Notes: a model not told the origin generated them from the sequence alone. DNA of 64,000 nucleotides from Thozetella sp. PMI_491 (GCA_021432635.1 MU270057.1:62001-126000), one strand, 5' to 3'. Positions 11,081-22,221 are shown, numbered from the stretch's first letter. Made by a program: numbers and translations.

Positions 11081-13807
11081 CTAAACAGATTTCAGCTTCA
11101 GTGAGGAAGTAGTAATCCCATCCGCTGCCGCTGTCACTGTAATTTCTCCAGCGGCTCCTTTCTTGGATCGGACGATTACGAGTGCGAGGCCATTGTATGC
11201 CGGTCGGTCCGGGGACGGGAACGGTACCATACCCGCTGGGTCGCCGTTGTCTGTAGCTACTATCTCTCCAGGGCCACTGACAGAGAAAGTGATAGTGTTG
11301 TTGGCTTGCGGTACGAGAGCCCCTTGAAAATCGAGGATCTCAGCAGTAATAAAGGATAGGTCGACACCATCAGCTCCGATGGTCGATCGATCGGGTTTTA
11401 GTTGCAACTTAGCAGCACTACCACTGGTCCGTACCGTGTCTTTTGCCCAGAATACTCCATCCTTGTATGTAATGACTTGCAACTCCCCAGGCTGGTATGT
11501 GACATTGTCCCAGCGGAATCTGTAGTTGGATGCTTGTTTGGCCCGGCGACCAAGCGACTCTCCGTTCAAGAACAATTCGGCCTCATCGGCGGATGAAAAG
11601 ACATGAACAGGCACCACTTGGCCAACCCGGTCCGGCCAGCTCCAATGAGGGAGAATATGGGCCATCTTAAAGTCAGGACGCCATCGTGCTTGATACAGAT
11701 AAGCACGGTCCTTCTTGAAGCCCGCCAAATCTACAATGCCGAAGTAGGAGCTTCGGGCCGTGTAGTACGGGGTGGGCTCGCCCAAGTAGTCCCAGCCGGA
11801 CCAGACAAAGTCGCCGGCGACATAAGAATTATTGTCCTGCACCGCAAAGACCTTGTCCGGAGAAGCGCCGAAAGGTGCCGAGTAAAGCTCGTAAGCGCTG
11901 ACCTGCTGGAGGCTCGGGTTGCCGCCGCCGCCAGCCAGGTCCGAGACTGGCGCGCTCGTCTCATTCGTAACTGGGAAGAAATACGTCCCACGCGTGCTTA
12001 CTGTCGCTGCGGTTTCGGTGCTCTGGAGCATCTTATCCGGGAAAGCACTGTGAAAGGCAGGGTAGAGGGGCGGCGTTGAGATGCCACTGAGGTTGGCATA
12101 GGCTGGCGTGTCGCGAATGCCTTCTCCCTGATAATTCAAACTCAAGACGTCAAAGGCCGTGGGGAAGGACATATTAGGTTTGGCATAGTTCATTGATGCT
12201 GTCACAGGTCGAGTGGGATCCTCCTCGTGCGCGATATCACGTAGCTTCCGGGCGATTGCAGCTCCGTCCTGGTCCGTGTACTGTTCGCCGACTTCGTTGC
12301 CCACGCTCCAGTAGATAATGGAGGGGTGGTTCCGGTCGCGTCGTACGAATGAACGAAGATCTGCCTCGTGCCAGTCGTCGAAAATGAGATGGAAGTCGTT
12401 GGTCGTTTTCTCCCGCTGCCAGCAGTCGAATATTTCATCCATGACAAGGAATCCCATGCGGTCCGCTAGGTCTAGCAGCTCCGGGGCTGGTGGATTATGT
12501 GACATGCGGATCGCATTGCAACCGAGTTCCTGTAATGTCTCCAACTGCCGCTCCGCGGCGCGTACGTTGAAGGCTCCCCCCAAGGCGCCTAGGTCGTGAT
12601 GTTGATTCACTCCGCGTATGTGCACTGGAACGCCGTTCACCATGACACCCTTTTGGGAATCGTAGATGACTGACCTGATACCGAACCGGGTTTCATAGGT
12701 GTCCACTGTCTTGTTTCCAAGATAGAGACGCGTGACGGCCGCATACATGCTAGGCTGCTGACTCGGGGCCGGTCCCCATAACTGTGGCTCTTTGATCGTG
12801 ACCGAGGCGTTGAGAGCCTTCTTCTCTCCGGAAGAGACAGTCGTCGTCAGCCGTGGAAATTCGGCGGCTTTGTTCTTGCGCGTTCCAGTCGTCATGTCAA
12901 TAGCGTATACATCTGTAACCACCTCAATTTGCTGGCCGCCCGTGGCTATGCCTTTGTTCTCGACGGTAACGGTCAAATCAACGACGGCTGAATGAGTGGA
13001 CACATCTTTCGATGTGATGTACGTGCCCCACTGGGATACGTGAATTGACTCGACCGTGGTGAGCCAGACATTGCGATAGATACCTCCGCCAGGGTACCAC
13101 CTCGACGAGCTTACAGGATTATCGAGGCGGATGGCTAATTGGTTGTTTCCGGGCTGCAGGTAGGGGCTGAGATCGAGGCGGAATGAATTGTATCCATAGG
13201 GCCAACCACCAACCAAGTTTCCATTGAGCCAGACCATTGCGTAGGACATGGCACCGTCTATATCGAGGTATACTGATTTGCCGCGATCCGCAGGGTCGAT
13301 GACCAATGTGCGTCGGTACCAGCCTATTCCGTGCACGGGGAGTCGACCCATTCCGCCCCCGACCACGGGGCTGTCTCCGGTATAGAAAGGACCTTTGATA
13401 GCCCAATCGTGTGGTAGATCAACAAGCTCCCATCCGCTATCATCGAATGACGGCTGAAGAAAAGAGACTTCGTTCCAAGGACTCCCTGCGGGGCGCTGAT
13501 AGCGCGAGGCCGGATCGCTCAGGAAGTCGTTCGCCGAAGGAAGGATCCATGGTTTTAGGATTTGAAGGCCGGTTTGATTAGCTACATCTGGGCGAATGTC
13601 GTACACTAACTTGTCGGGGTTGGCCGGGGCACGCCAAAAACGCCATCCTGCGTTCAAGCTGGTCCTCTCGCGACCAGCGGTTGTAGTCGGATGTTGGTTC
13701 TCGGTCGTGAGGGCCGCTGCAGAAGTACATCCAGTTACAAGCAACACAATCAACATCAAGCCTCCCCAGGCGTGACGAATATTGGATGCAGATCGATAGT
13801 GAGCCAT
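11081..13807 (-). CDS. Secreted glycoside hydrolase family 2 (beta-galactosidase type)
   Basis: Single exon, 908 aa, ATG at 13807. Order: signal sequence (1-33), GH2 sugar-binding domain (about 45-260, with FDDSGWELVDLPHDW), immunoglobulin-like domain (about 260-380), TIM barrel (about 380-690) and C-terminal beta domains with an invasin-like end. The acid/base is Glu505 in WSVGNEVGEQ. Glu598 in LQSTETAAT is the likely nucleophile. The residues before Cys27 read LLVTGC, a good match to a bacterial lipoprotein signal box. That, and a 2.7-kb gene without introns among split neighbours, hints at descent from a bacterial gene. The protein would act outside the cell on beta-galactosides or related glycans; the exact sugar cannot be read from sequence. 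Confidence 0.9.
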   Translation of the reverse strand: MAHYRSASNIRHAWGGLMLIVLLVTGCTSAAALTTENQHPTTTAGRERTSLNAGWRFWRAPANPDKLVYDIRPDVANQTGLQILKPWILPSANDFLSDPASRYQRPAGSPWNEVSFLQPSFDDSGWELVDLPHDWAIKGPFYTGDSPVVGGGMGRLPVHGIGWYRRTLVIDPADRGKSVYLDIDGAMSYAMVWLNGNLVGGWPYGYNSFRLDLSPYLQPGNNQLAIRLDNPVSSSRWYPGGGIYRNVWLTTVESIHVSQWGTYITSKDVSTHSAVVDLTVTVENKGIATGGQQIEVVTDVYAIDMTTGTRKNKAAEFPRLTTTVSSGEKKALNASVTIKEPQLWGPAPSQQPSMYAAVTRLYLGNKTVDTYETRFGIRSVIYDSQKGVMVNGVPVHIRGVNQHHDLGALGGAFNVRAAERQLETLQELGCNAIRMSHNPPAPELLDLADRMGFLVMDEIFDCWQREKTTNDFHLIFDDWHEADLRSFVRRDRNHPSIIYWSVGNEVGEQYTDQDGAAIARKLRDIAHEEDPTRPVTASMNYAKPNMSFPTAFDVLSLNYQGEGIRDTPAYANLSGISTPPLYPAFHSAFPDKMLQSTETAATVSTRGTYFFPVTNETSAPVSDLAGGGGNPSLQQVSAYELYSAPFGASPDKVFAVQDNNSYVAGDFVWSGWDYLGEPTPYYTARSSYFGIVDLAGFKKDRAYLYQARWRPDFKMAHILPHWSWPDRVGQVVPVHVFSSADEAELFLNGESLGRRAKQASNYRFRWDNVTYQPGELQVITYKDGVFWAKDTVRTSGSAAKLQLKPDRSTIGADGVDLSFITAEILDFQGALVPQANNTITFSVSGPGEIVATDNGDPAGMVPFPSPDRPAYNGLALVIVRSKKGAAGEITVTAAADGITTSSLKLKSV

Positions 13808-13860
13808 ATGCGCCAGCTACCACGTTGTGGACAGAAACATATGAATCGCACCCTCGGGAC

Positions 13861-13866
13861 GCGGGG
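13861..13866 (+). promoter_or_regulatory. Possible CreA-type site (GCGGGG) in the GH2 promoter
   Basis: GCGGGG fits the SYGGRG consensus of the fungal carbon-catabolite repressor CreA/CRE1 and lies about 55 bases upstream of the GH2 start. A second, inverted copy (CCCCGC) is at 14073-14078. Such hexamers arise by chance, so this is only suggestive; glucose repression of a secreted glycosidase would be expected. Confidence 0.3.
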
Positions 13867-14016
13867 TAGCTTGCTCAGTGAGAGGGAGTAGATGCATGGT
13901 GGTGATTGTATTCATATAACCTGCCAGGTAAGAGAGCCGCAATTTCCTCTCCACCCGATTGAGGTGTCCACTTTCCGTCTCTTTCGTTAATTTTCCGAGG
14001 CTCCATGTTATCCTTC

Positions 14017-14049
14017 ACGACTCAGTCGAGGCAGTACGACTCAGTTGAG
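14017..14049. repeat. Pair of 14-bp direct repeats in the GH2 promoter
   Basis: ACGACTCAGTCGAG (14017-14030) recurs as ACGACTCAGTTGAG (14036-14049), 13 of 14 bases the same, 19 bases apart start to start. Each holds GACT-C-AGTC, an inverted repeat with a one-base gap. They lie 210-245 bases upstream of the GH2 ATG. Two spaced copies of a dyad look like a regulator's binding sites. Confidence 0.4.
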
Positions 14050-14582
14050 ACAACATCAACAAGATTTAAGTTCCCCGCACTTCCGGACCGTGGGCCCGCT
14101 ACGGGAGAACATACCCCGAGGTCTCGGAACGGCGCTGTTGTCCATTCACATTGGGTACTTCAGCCGGCAAGGTAGCATCTGCGGGTAATAGCCCCTTGGC
14201 GCACGATGATCCTAGCACCGGGTGTTGACACCGTTCAACAAAGTGAGGGGCGCATCTGTTGTATATCCGCTTAGCTCGGCCAGGCTTACTCCAGATACTT
14301 TAACCCACCAATAGTAGCCCGGCGGCTTGGACCCGACCCGTAGCATAGGCCACCTGGGGGTCCCTCAGTATGCACCGTAGCTATTCGAGTAGATTGATAC
14401 CTAGTTAAGAAGGCGTAGTGGACATAAGATAAGACGCGTCCAATTGGTCTTGGTGTATCTCTTTGCAAATCGCGTGCCCAGCAGCTTTACCATACGTCGA
14501 GTGCAGTCCCCAAGACTGTATACATATATTATCCCTATGGCACAGATAGAAAGGGATTCCCTGCTAGCGCCACGAGAACTAT

Positions 14583-16306
14583 CTAGTGAGAAACATTCCC
14601 TTGGCTAGCGATTGTCCTCTGGCACTTGGCGAGTATAGCCGCCTGCCGTGATACTTCAGAGAGCGCCCCGATCACCTGCTTGTTTCCATCGACAAAGCCG
14701 TATAAAGCATAGGGGATGCCAACATCGTTGCAGAATTCTTGAACCAGCTTCTGTGCCCGGCGAAGGTTATGTCGCGGAATGCGGGGGTACAGATGGTGGA
14801 TCGATTGGAACTGCAGACCGCCATGGAAGAAGTCCAACCACTGCGGGCAGTCTACGTCCATGGTGGTTCGGAGCATTCTTTGGGGAAACGACTCCTGCGG
14901 CCCGAGGTCGGCTGTGCTCATTGCAAAGTGCGAGAGAGTGAGCTGAACGTGGAGGGGGGCCTGGACCATATGGCTAACTAGAACGAAGGCGACTCGGCTC
15001 CAAAGGTTAGGGATCGACTTATACACGAGGGCGTAGCCATACCAGTACCAGAAGAAGGCCTGGCCGGCAATTTCTAGGTACCAATGCCACCATCCGGGGC
15101 CACGCCGCGATCTCTGGCCCTGGAGGAGATATCCCCACGAGAGAGCATAAAGGTTAAAGCGCCCCAGAAGCATCAAAGGGTAAAACGAATATTTCTGGAA
15201 GCGAATGGCAAATTGTGCTACTGCGTCGTATTCCATCAGCTGCTCATAGTAGGTAGACCGCAGGTTGGCGAAAAACCGATGCGAAACAGCCAACAATGGA
15301 AGATATTCGATATCAGGGTCGTGCTCGGGGGAGTTGGTGACGATGTGGTGAATGTTGTGATTCCTCTTCCACCATCCGATAGAGAGTCCGCCCGCAAAGT
15401 CTGCAACAAGAATTCCGATCAAGCTATCGATATTGAAATTGTGCGTGATGCCCATGTGGCCTGCGTCGTGGGCCGTGAAGGCGAGCTGTTGCCACATCGC
15501 CCCCAGGCACACCGCGCTGACCACGTACCAACCGACATGGAGGAAAAGCATCGAGAGGGCGAAGAGCGATACGTAGCGACACGACTCGACGGCGTACGAC
15601 TCGTATCTGCATTCATACAACCCTTCCGCGCGGATACGAGCGTCAAGGCGACGGTATTTGGCCACGATAGTGTCCTGCGTGGCAGCGTCCACGGCAGGGT
15701 ATGTCTCAAGATCGAGGGCGATTTTCTCTCGGGTCACCGAATCGAGGTGCGCCATTCCATCATCATCTTCTTTCACGGACGCCACTGACGGCGCGGAAGA
15801 TGGACCGGAGCTAGCAGCTCGCGTGCCTCGGCTTCGGCAGGTTGAGCTGTCGCTGTCGAACCCTTGAGAGCTGTCGGGTGAGCCCTGGCGGCCCGCGGGC
15901 ACTAAAGGGATGGTCTCGGGGTTGTAGATAGTGTCTACATCGTCAACCGCCATCCTGAACCTACCGCCCTGCAGAGGTGGTATGAAGTTCTCCCATCTGC
16001 CCTCGATCCGTCCAATGCGGTAGCGCATCATCCCTTGCTTCGTCTTGGCCGAGTGCAGGCTAACATTGTCCTAAGGTCAGAGTTCCCGCCTTGGTATAAA
16101 TACGACTGGGAGGGGACGAACGCGGTGACTTCGTCAGTAGCGTCTCGGCCGACCATGTGCAAGATCGCCTTTTCGCCGCCCGGGTGGTACGGAATCCACG
16201 CGTCGGCCTTGATGACGAATTGATCGAGGATGAACACCTTCCGATCCTCGGCAATCAATGCCTCGACTTCCCGCCGCGACAAGACGCGCAACTTTTTCTC
16301 GTCCAT
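14583..16306 (-). CDS. Cytochrome b5-fused front-end desaturase (delta-8 sphingolipid type)
   Basis: Exons 16104-16306 and 14583-16059, 559 aa. The intron is only 44 bp (GTATTT...TTAG) and joins ...VPSQS to LHSAKTKQGMMRYRIGRI, the usual junction of this family. The N-terminus is a cytochrome b5 domain with the heme motif HPGG (41-44). Three histidine boxes follow: HDAGH (265-269), HNIHH (302-306) and QSIHH (486-490). Gln in place of the first His of box three marks front-end desaturases. Between the domains is a Ser/Pro-rich linker (about 115-165). The closest known fungal function is delta-8 desaturation of the sphingoid base of glucosylceramides in the ER. A delta-6 fatty-acid role cannot be excluded from sequence. 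Confidence 0.88.
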
Positions 16307-18445
16307 GGCTCATAAAATCGTGTTCTAGCGTGTACGTCTGACTTCGTCGCTCAACCCGCGCAGACGGTGTTCTTTATTCTTTCCCAGGTGTGGCTGTGCC
16401 TGCAACAGGGGGCGGAAGTTCGCGTTCACCGCTTCGGATGCACAGACCTACCACCGAATATGAATACAGCCGCGGCCGCCCGGTACCCACTGAACAAGGG
16501 GCCCTGGCTCCGAAGGTAGAGAGGTACTGTACATACGTACATTCGTAGTGCTGCGCCTTAATCACTACCCTGACAGTAGTCAGAAGCACCTAGAGGCGCC
16601 GCGGAGTCTTGGCGTGTTTTCATGATCCCTGTTCAGAGGATTGTCAGTACTGGACTTCTGCCTGCTTGGTTGATACCAATTTTACTTGCAGACCTGAAGA
16701 CAGCATGTCAGTGTCGTCGACTGACAAGAGTCCTTCTACAGGAATATTTATCTGTGCGAGTCGATAGAACGTATTAATACATATTAACAAAGGTTTACAC
16801 ATTAATAGATGGTGGCATTTAATCTTGCAGGCATTGTAACTGATGGGCGAGTTCGATTTTGCTCCACGTTACAGTAGACTAAAGCTCTTCAAGTCTTACC
16901 TAGCGTCTCTTTTCTTTATACATTCAAGATGCTCATTTACATACTCTGGGTTACCTAGGAAAACTTATATACACAATCTGATGTGTATTGTCTATTTACG
17001 AGTAGCTGGGACTATGTGAAACGAGAATAATTATTCAGTGGATTGAAAGGAAAGAGAAGTCGAGTAAACGGTTGATAATCTTAGGCCAGTGTAAGCAGGC
17101 GAAGGGAAAGTTTACACTATTAACCTACCTAGTGAAGGGCTTTACGTAGGTCTGCTCCGGCCAGGACACCGGAGATTTAATGGTATGCTTCGGGCTCCTT
17201 GACTCTAGGATGTATACGAACGGATGCTGATCTGGTTCACTGAAGAGGAGGAGCCAAGCTTCCGGTGTCTTTCGCCTTTTCTTCGACAGTGTCAAACTAG
17301 TTTGAATGTGTATTTCGTGACTTTTCATGTACCAGTGGCCGGCTTCGGAGTGGCGCTTCTAGCCATGGTATTTCGATAGAAAGAGCCAAGTCCCTCTAGA
17401 TTGAGGTGAGTTGTAAGCAAGATTTAGTATTGAGAGATCAAAAGCACTCCTAGTCTAAATGATCGGAGCCGCCCACGCTACGTATGTGGTTTACCAAGGC
17501 TGGTTACAATCAGCATATTGGAGCTCTGGGATGCCTAGTGACCCTGGAATGTTTTGGATGGAACTAAAGCTGGGCGGATGGAGATATTAGAACTTAGGGG
17601 CACCCGAGTTATTAAATGACAGGCTATGGCCTCCACCTTTTTATGCCGGTTAAATGCACCTCGGAGTTTCAGAGTGACGACTGAGACACGTTAGGATTTC
17701 GCCCTACCATGGATTAAGTCAATATTCAAGACAGACTTCTACTATATTCTGTAGAGTACTTCCATGTAGGCTGGGCTTATAAATACAAATATCAATGTCG
17801 CTCTTACGCAAGGCAGTGGGCTTGTATATTGTATTGTGTATTTAAAAGTGAACTAGAAGGCTGGACACATGCGTCGTGGTCCGGCATTACGTATCGCAAC
17901 GAAGTACAACTCAAAGGGCCACGAGGGAAAGATGGCCGCTAAGGATAGTGCAGAACCTGAGGACTAGTTTCATGGGATTTTCGCGTATCCGGTTACCAGC
18001 CACTTATGCGACATCCTCGGACCCTGACTAGGCGCAAAGATTGAGAAGGTCCAGAGTCTACCGCCACTCCACCTCGCAGATACCCACCACAAGCCTCTTT
18101 GAGAACGCCATCGACATGATTGATAATATATATAACTAATATATAAGTGAGCCCTGTGCTTTTATTAGTAGTAATATGCCACGTAGAGCGTCACACTGGA
18201 CGTGCGTAGTTGAAGCAAGGTTACATCACGATGCTTAATCCCCGCCGTTGGATTCAATCGCTAATGCTATTTCTGCGAGAAACGCGATAGTCGCCAATCC
18301 TAAAACTATTGGCGGTAGTCGACGCAGTGCGTCGGGGGCTAATCAATACCCATTGCCTTCGTAGAGGCTGCCATTAGCTGCAATATCAATCACACCTATG
18401 CCGTTTTAGGGCATAGCCGACTATCCAAACCCCCGCCCACTGCTG
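16307..18445. other. 2.1 kb without a recognisable gene
   Basis: AT-rich around 16700-17100 and 18120-18180. Short open frames (for example 17125-17328) have no features of genes. The left end must hold the desaturase promoter. No repeat or RNA gene recognised. Confidence 0.45.
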
Positions 18446-18882
18446 CTACAGTTGCCCATTCTTCTTCTGGCCGACAAAGAATGCAAGTCCTTGGGTCGGT
18501 GTGTCAAATGTGATAGTAGATCCCTTGGGGAAGTAGAAGATGTCTCCGGCCTTGCCGTGGACCTTCTGGCCGGTCCCGTCGCTGATGAAAACCTCACCCT
18601 CCAGGATGATCTTCATCTACAGCTCAGAGGCGGAGCATTAGTAACCAGTCTCGCACAATTCCTTTCCAAATTCTTCAAAACTACAGAATCTAGGTCTAGA
18701 TTGATATTTCCATCGCGGGCTGACTTACCTCAAAGTATGGGTATGTGTAGACGAGCTCCTTGCCAGCCTCGAACTTGTAAAGGCCGGCAGTGATGGGCTT
18801 CTCGGGATCCGACGACTCACTGCAGCGCAACAGGTCAGCTTGCTCTTGGTTAAAATACGTCTGCAGCGTCTTTCTAGAATTA

Positions 18883-18929
<47 letters not shown>

Positions 18930-19049
18930 GCAAGGTTGACATGTGTACCTGGAGGCAACATCGCCGAGGTAGTGGCTCGGGGCAATCTGTGGTGGCTTGA
19001 ACTCGAACTGAGCGCCGGCGAAGTGCTGGAATGCGACAGGTTCAGCCAT
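18446..19049 (-). CDS. Small cupin, EutQ-like (ethanolamine-utilisation type)
   Basis: Exons 18949-19049, 18729-18873, 18446-18616; 417 bases, 138 aa. It begins [17 protein letters not shown] and ends with GQKKNGQL. The cupin barrel is clear in the last exon: [14 protein letters not shown], then [15 protein letters not shown]. Fungal proteins of this make-up are often annotated as ethanolamine-utilisation EutQ-like; their true reaction is unknown. Small single-domain cupins may bind a metal or small ligand, but the usual HxH/E metal set is not obvious here. Intron 1 (18874-18948) contains a very long T/A homopolymer, listed separately. Confidence 0.85.
18888..18929. repeat. T29-A13 homopolymer block inside an intron
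   Basis: 29 T followed directly by 13 A on the + strand, all within the 75-bp first intron of the cupin gene. It fills more than half the intron and could fold into an A/T hairpin in the pre-mRNA. Run length may be affected by sequencing error. Confidence 0.8.
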
Positions 19050-19902
19050 GATGGATACTATGGTTTTCTCTGTCTTCTTGTTTCACAATCAATCGTCAAG
19101 AAAAGTATGACCCAAATCTGGAAAGAACAGTGCACTCCGCCTGGGGACCTCAAGTTAAGTATGGAGTTGCGCCTAAGGGATCTTTTTTCCCTTTTGGGTT
19201 ACGTTAGCCGTTGAAGTATAGGCACTGGCGCTTATTGGTGTAGATAAGGTGGGCTAGCTACCTTAGTCGCTCAGGTTCTACAGCACGACGCCAACGCAAA
19301 GCATCCCGAATTGCCGAGCTCGCCGATCTCGGCACTTTTCGAATCAATTGTCCCAGGCAGTCTTGCTGGAAATGGCGTTGTGCATTTGAGGGTTCTTTTC
19401 GACACGTATAGTAAGGCGTGATCGTGCGCTAGCATGCAGGTGATCTATCGTGGGCCTTTAATGATGGCTCAACGCGGCTGTGAGCTAAATATTGCTGACA
19501 GGAGCGGCCGCTGGAGCGCCGCAGTCGAACACTAACTACTATTGGGACGGTAGGCTAGCTCTTGCATTGCATCATTCCCAATTGGCATATTTCAAGAAAA
19601 AGGAATGCAGAAAGGCTGAATTGCATAGTATGTTTGTCCTACAAACTTGAAGGCTCAAAGACAGAACGCTTCCCCGCACGACGAAGAAGAGGGGCTAGTG
19701 GGCATAAGGCTGACTTTAGGGAGCTTTGTACTTATTGTGCTTTTCCGATAGCAGCTAGTCGAGGGACGAATCGAAGTCCCGATGCGTGCGGCTGATTCAG
19801 TCTCATGCCTGTGCTTGTCACGCAGCTTTTTCGATAGACTCTGATACTTTTCTCCACCCTATCGACAGGGAAGGGAGGGCGAGTGGAGGAGGGCGGAGTC
19901 TA
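19050..19902. other. Intergenic, no gene seen
   Basis: Cupin promoter side on the left, 3' flank of the SET gene on the right. Frames at 19562-20025 (+) look accidental. Confidence 0.45.
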
Positions 19903-21351
19903 TTAGGTGACTTGGGTCCAGCTGAGAATTGTTCTAAGTTCTTCCATACCCTCATGATTTTCATCCCCATCCGTAGCCTGCATGTCCCTCAATGCCAGCT
20001 GCGCAAATCTCTTGGCATTATCTAGATCCGTAGCTGCGAGATAAAGTCTGGACATGACTTCATAATGCTCGCAGAGATCCGGGGATAACCTTTCCTTGGT
20101 GATTAGCTCCACCACTTCCTCGTTCAGCTCGATCGCTCTTTTGAAGTCCCGCCTCCGTACGTATTCGGCGATCTCAGCTTGAACATTTCGCAGCCTTTGA
20201 CGACGGCTGTCGGAAGTCGCAATCTGCCCCGGTGTGCTCTGACACAGCGCACACGAACAGTTGAACCCCCAGACTCTATGCAAGGTGTGCTGTCGCTCGG
20301 CATGAGTCATGCCAGCCTCGATATCTGAAGTCATGTAAGCGGCGAGCCTCCGTTTGCCCTGCTCAAAACGGGGTAGAATCCACGCACAGCTTATCGTAAT
20401 CTCTTGCCCGGGTTGAATATCGTGAAATGCGACGATCCGGTTGCCCAGTGAAGCCTCCGAGAATCTAGTGTACGCACTTCTAACCGTCAGAGTTTGTACA
20501 GACAAAGAAAATATAACGATAGTAGCCTACTTGGGTGCGCAATCGTGGTTGATCCTCTAGAATTATGTTAGAATGACTTCTTCTTCAAGGGCCCGAGTCC
20601 CTGGTGCGATGACATGACAGGTACTCACGGATATTTTAGGGAAGACTGCCACCCAAGCCGTCCCGCTTATGGCCATGTTAAAGGAATTGGTTCGCACGAC
20701 GTCTTCCGGGGCTGGAGTGTCTTCTTTTCTATTGCGAGCGAGCGAAAATACTTGCTCTGCGATCGGGAGCTGCTCCATTGCTCGGTGCAATAGTTCATGG
20801 CCCTGTGCCTGGGTCATCTCCCGGGAGAAATCCGACTTGGCCAACACACTTGCGTAGTCCGTCATAATCACCTCTCCTCGACGTATTCGTCGAACTGCAA
20901 CTACCCCTTTGCCGCGGCCGGGGAGGTCGACAACCTTGTACGGATGGGAATCAGACTGTTGAACATCGTGACTAGCTGAATTGCCGTGGGCGCTGACGGC
21001 GGCTAGGAGCCCGGCTGAGGTGGATGCTATCTCTGGTGTTGTGATGACGCTAACCCCCCTCGCACTCTGGAACAGCGAGTTTGTAAATACGCAGTATTTA
21101 CTGAAGAATGAGTCAGCACAATAAGGCCGGTGCGTCCATGGTGCCCATCGACCTGGGTCGTCGCCAACAGTATCGTCTATCGCCAGTGGACAAGATTGGC
21201 CAACTTGATAGCGAGTATTGAGCAAACCGGCGGCTGGCCATCCACAAAATCCTGCCTGGAGCTCTTGACTCCCAGAAAAGCTAGCTGAATTTGCGAGCAC
21301 CGAACGGGCAGCACAAAGAGCAACGGTCAAACATAAGTACTGGGTTAGCAT
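19903..21351 (-). CDS. SET-domain protein with secretion-type N-terminus
   Basis: Exons 20629-21351, 20531-20556 (only 26 bases) and 19903-20479 give 441 aa. Residues 1-20 are a signal peptide (MLTQYLCLTVALCAARSVLA). A Cys-containing N-terminal region follows (FCGWPAAGLL...SCPLA...WTHRPYCADSFFSKYCVFTN). The SET core starts at GKGVVAVRRIRRGE. The tiny second exon encodes RINHDCAP, the conserved RxxNHxC element. A post-SET CSCALC follows. Where most SET proteins have ISY, this one has ITISCAWI: the catalytic Tyr codon is TGT (Cys). The C-terminal third is helical, TPR-like. SET proteins normally methylate lysine; this fungal subgroup with a signal-like N-terminus is uncharacterised. Location (ER, secreted or nuclear) is open. 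Confidence 0.87.
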
Positions 21352-22221
21352 GATTGTTTAACTGGGTACCAGGCGAACCTATGTTGCGCACATGGCTATG
21401 GGGACGAGTTAGAGTGCATTTGAGGAGCACGTCCTAAAGAGTTTCTGCTTTTCTTTTCCATAAACTGTCCTTTCGCTTCTTCTTTTCTCTGACACACGTG
21501 CTCTGCACATCAACCCGCCCTGGGACGTGCTCCAAAACTCCAGGCCGCGTCCACCCGTCTTACTTGCCCAGTTGCCAAGCGGGTTGCTAAATGTTTGTCT
21601 CCACTTCACAAGTTCAAAACTCAATTACCCGGTCTTGGGACCACGTTGGAAAGCGAACAAAACCGAAAATGTACCAACTATTCCGGCTTGGCTACGGTAG
21701 AGACGGTAGGGTGAGGTTTAAGGAAAACAAAGGGAGATGACACAGGGAAGTCTCCAAGGCAAAGCATAAGGTAACACAATCAAGGAGATCCAGCTTGGCA
21801 GACAGGATCTGCACGCCCGTTGACCAATTTGAGAGGCGGAGGTGGAGAGACGGTTGGGGCGGCTGACAAGCGGGACGAGTGCGGGGAGAAAAGACCGCGG
21901 GAGTGTCGGATCCACGGCTAAGTAGAACCAGTTGTATCTTACCTTATGCATTCCCCGCCGTGGGCACTCTAAATGGAGAACTAACAGTAATTCCATGATT
22001 CTGGGATAGCTGGGTAAGGAAAGGATGCGCTCCGGCCTTCTGGTAGTGATTGCATTGGCCCCTTTTGCCTTTGGTATCCTCGGAGAATAAGTTTGTCAAT
22101 CTCGTAGACTCCTAGTCATTTTGACAGTACTTAGTTGGATAGACTGCGTAGGCGTGTGTAACGGACAGTCTAAGTTTCGCAGCCCGGAACTACCACAGAT
22201 CGGTGCTAGATGATTGCATCC
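21352..22221. other. Intergenic, no gene seen
   Basis: Promoter of the SET gene and 3' flank of the P450. The open frames here (21409-21624, 21718-21996) show no domain and are not supported. Confidence 0.45.

Larger units (their letters stand above)
13808..14582. other. GH2 promoter and desaturase 3' flank
   Basis: No gene seen. It contains a paired repeat (14017-14049) and two SYGGRG-type carbon-repression motifs (13861-13866 and, inverted, 14073-14078), listed separately. Confidence 0.5.

Noticed and set aside
11402-13406. Plus-strand and other-frame readings inside the GH2 gene
   Set aside because: They are shadows of a GC-rich coding strand; only the 908-aa reading has domains.
15084-15788. 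234-codon plus-strand frame
   Set aside because: It is antisense to the desaturase and has no protein features.
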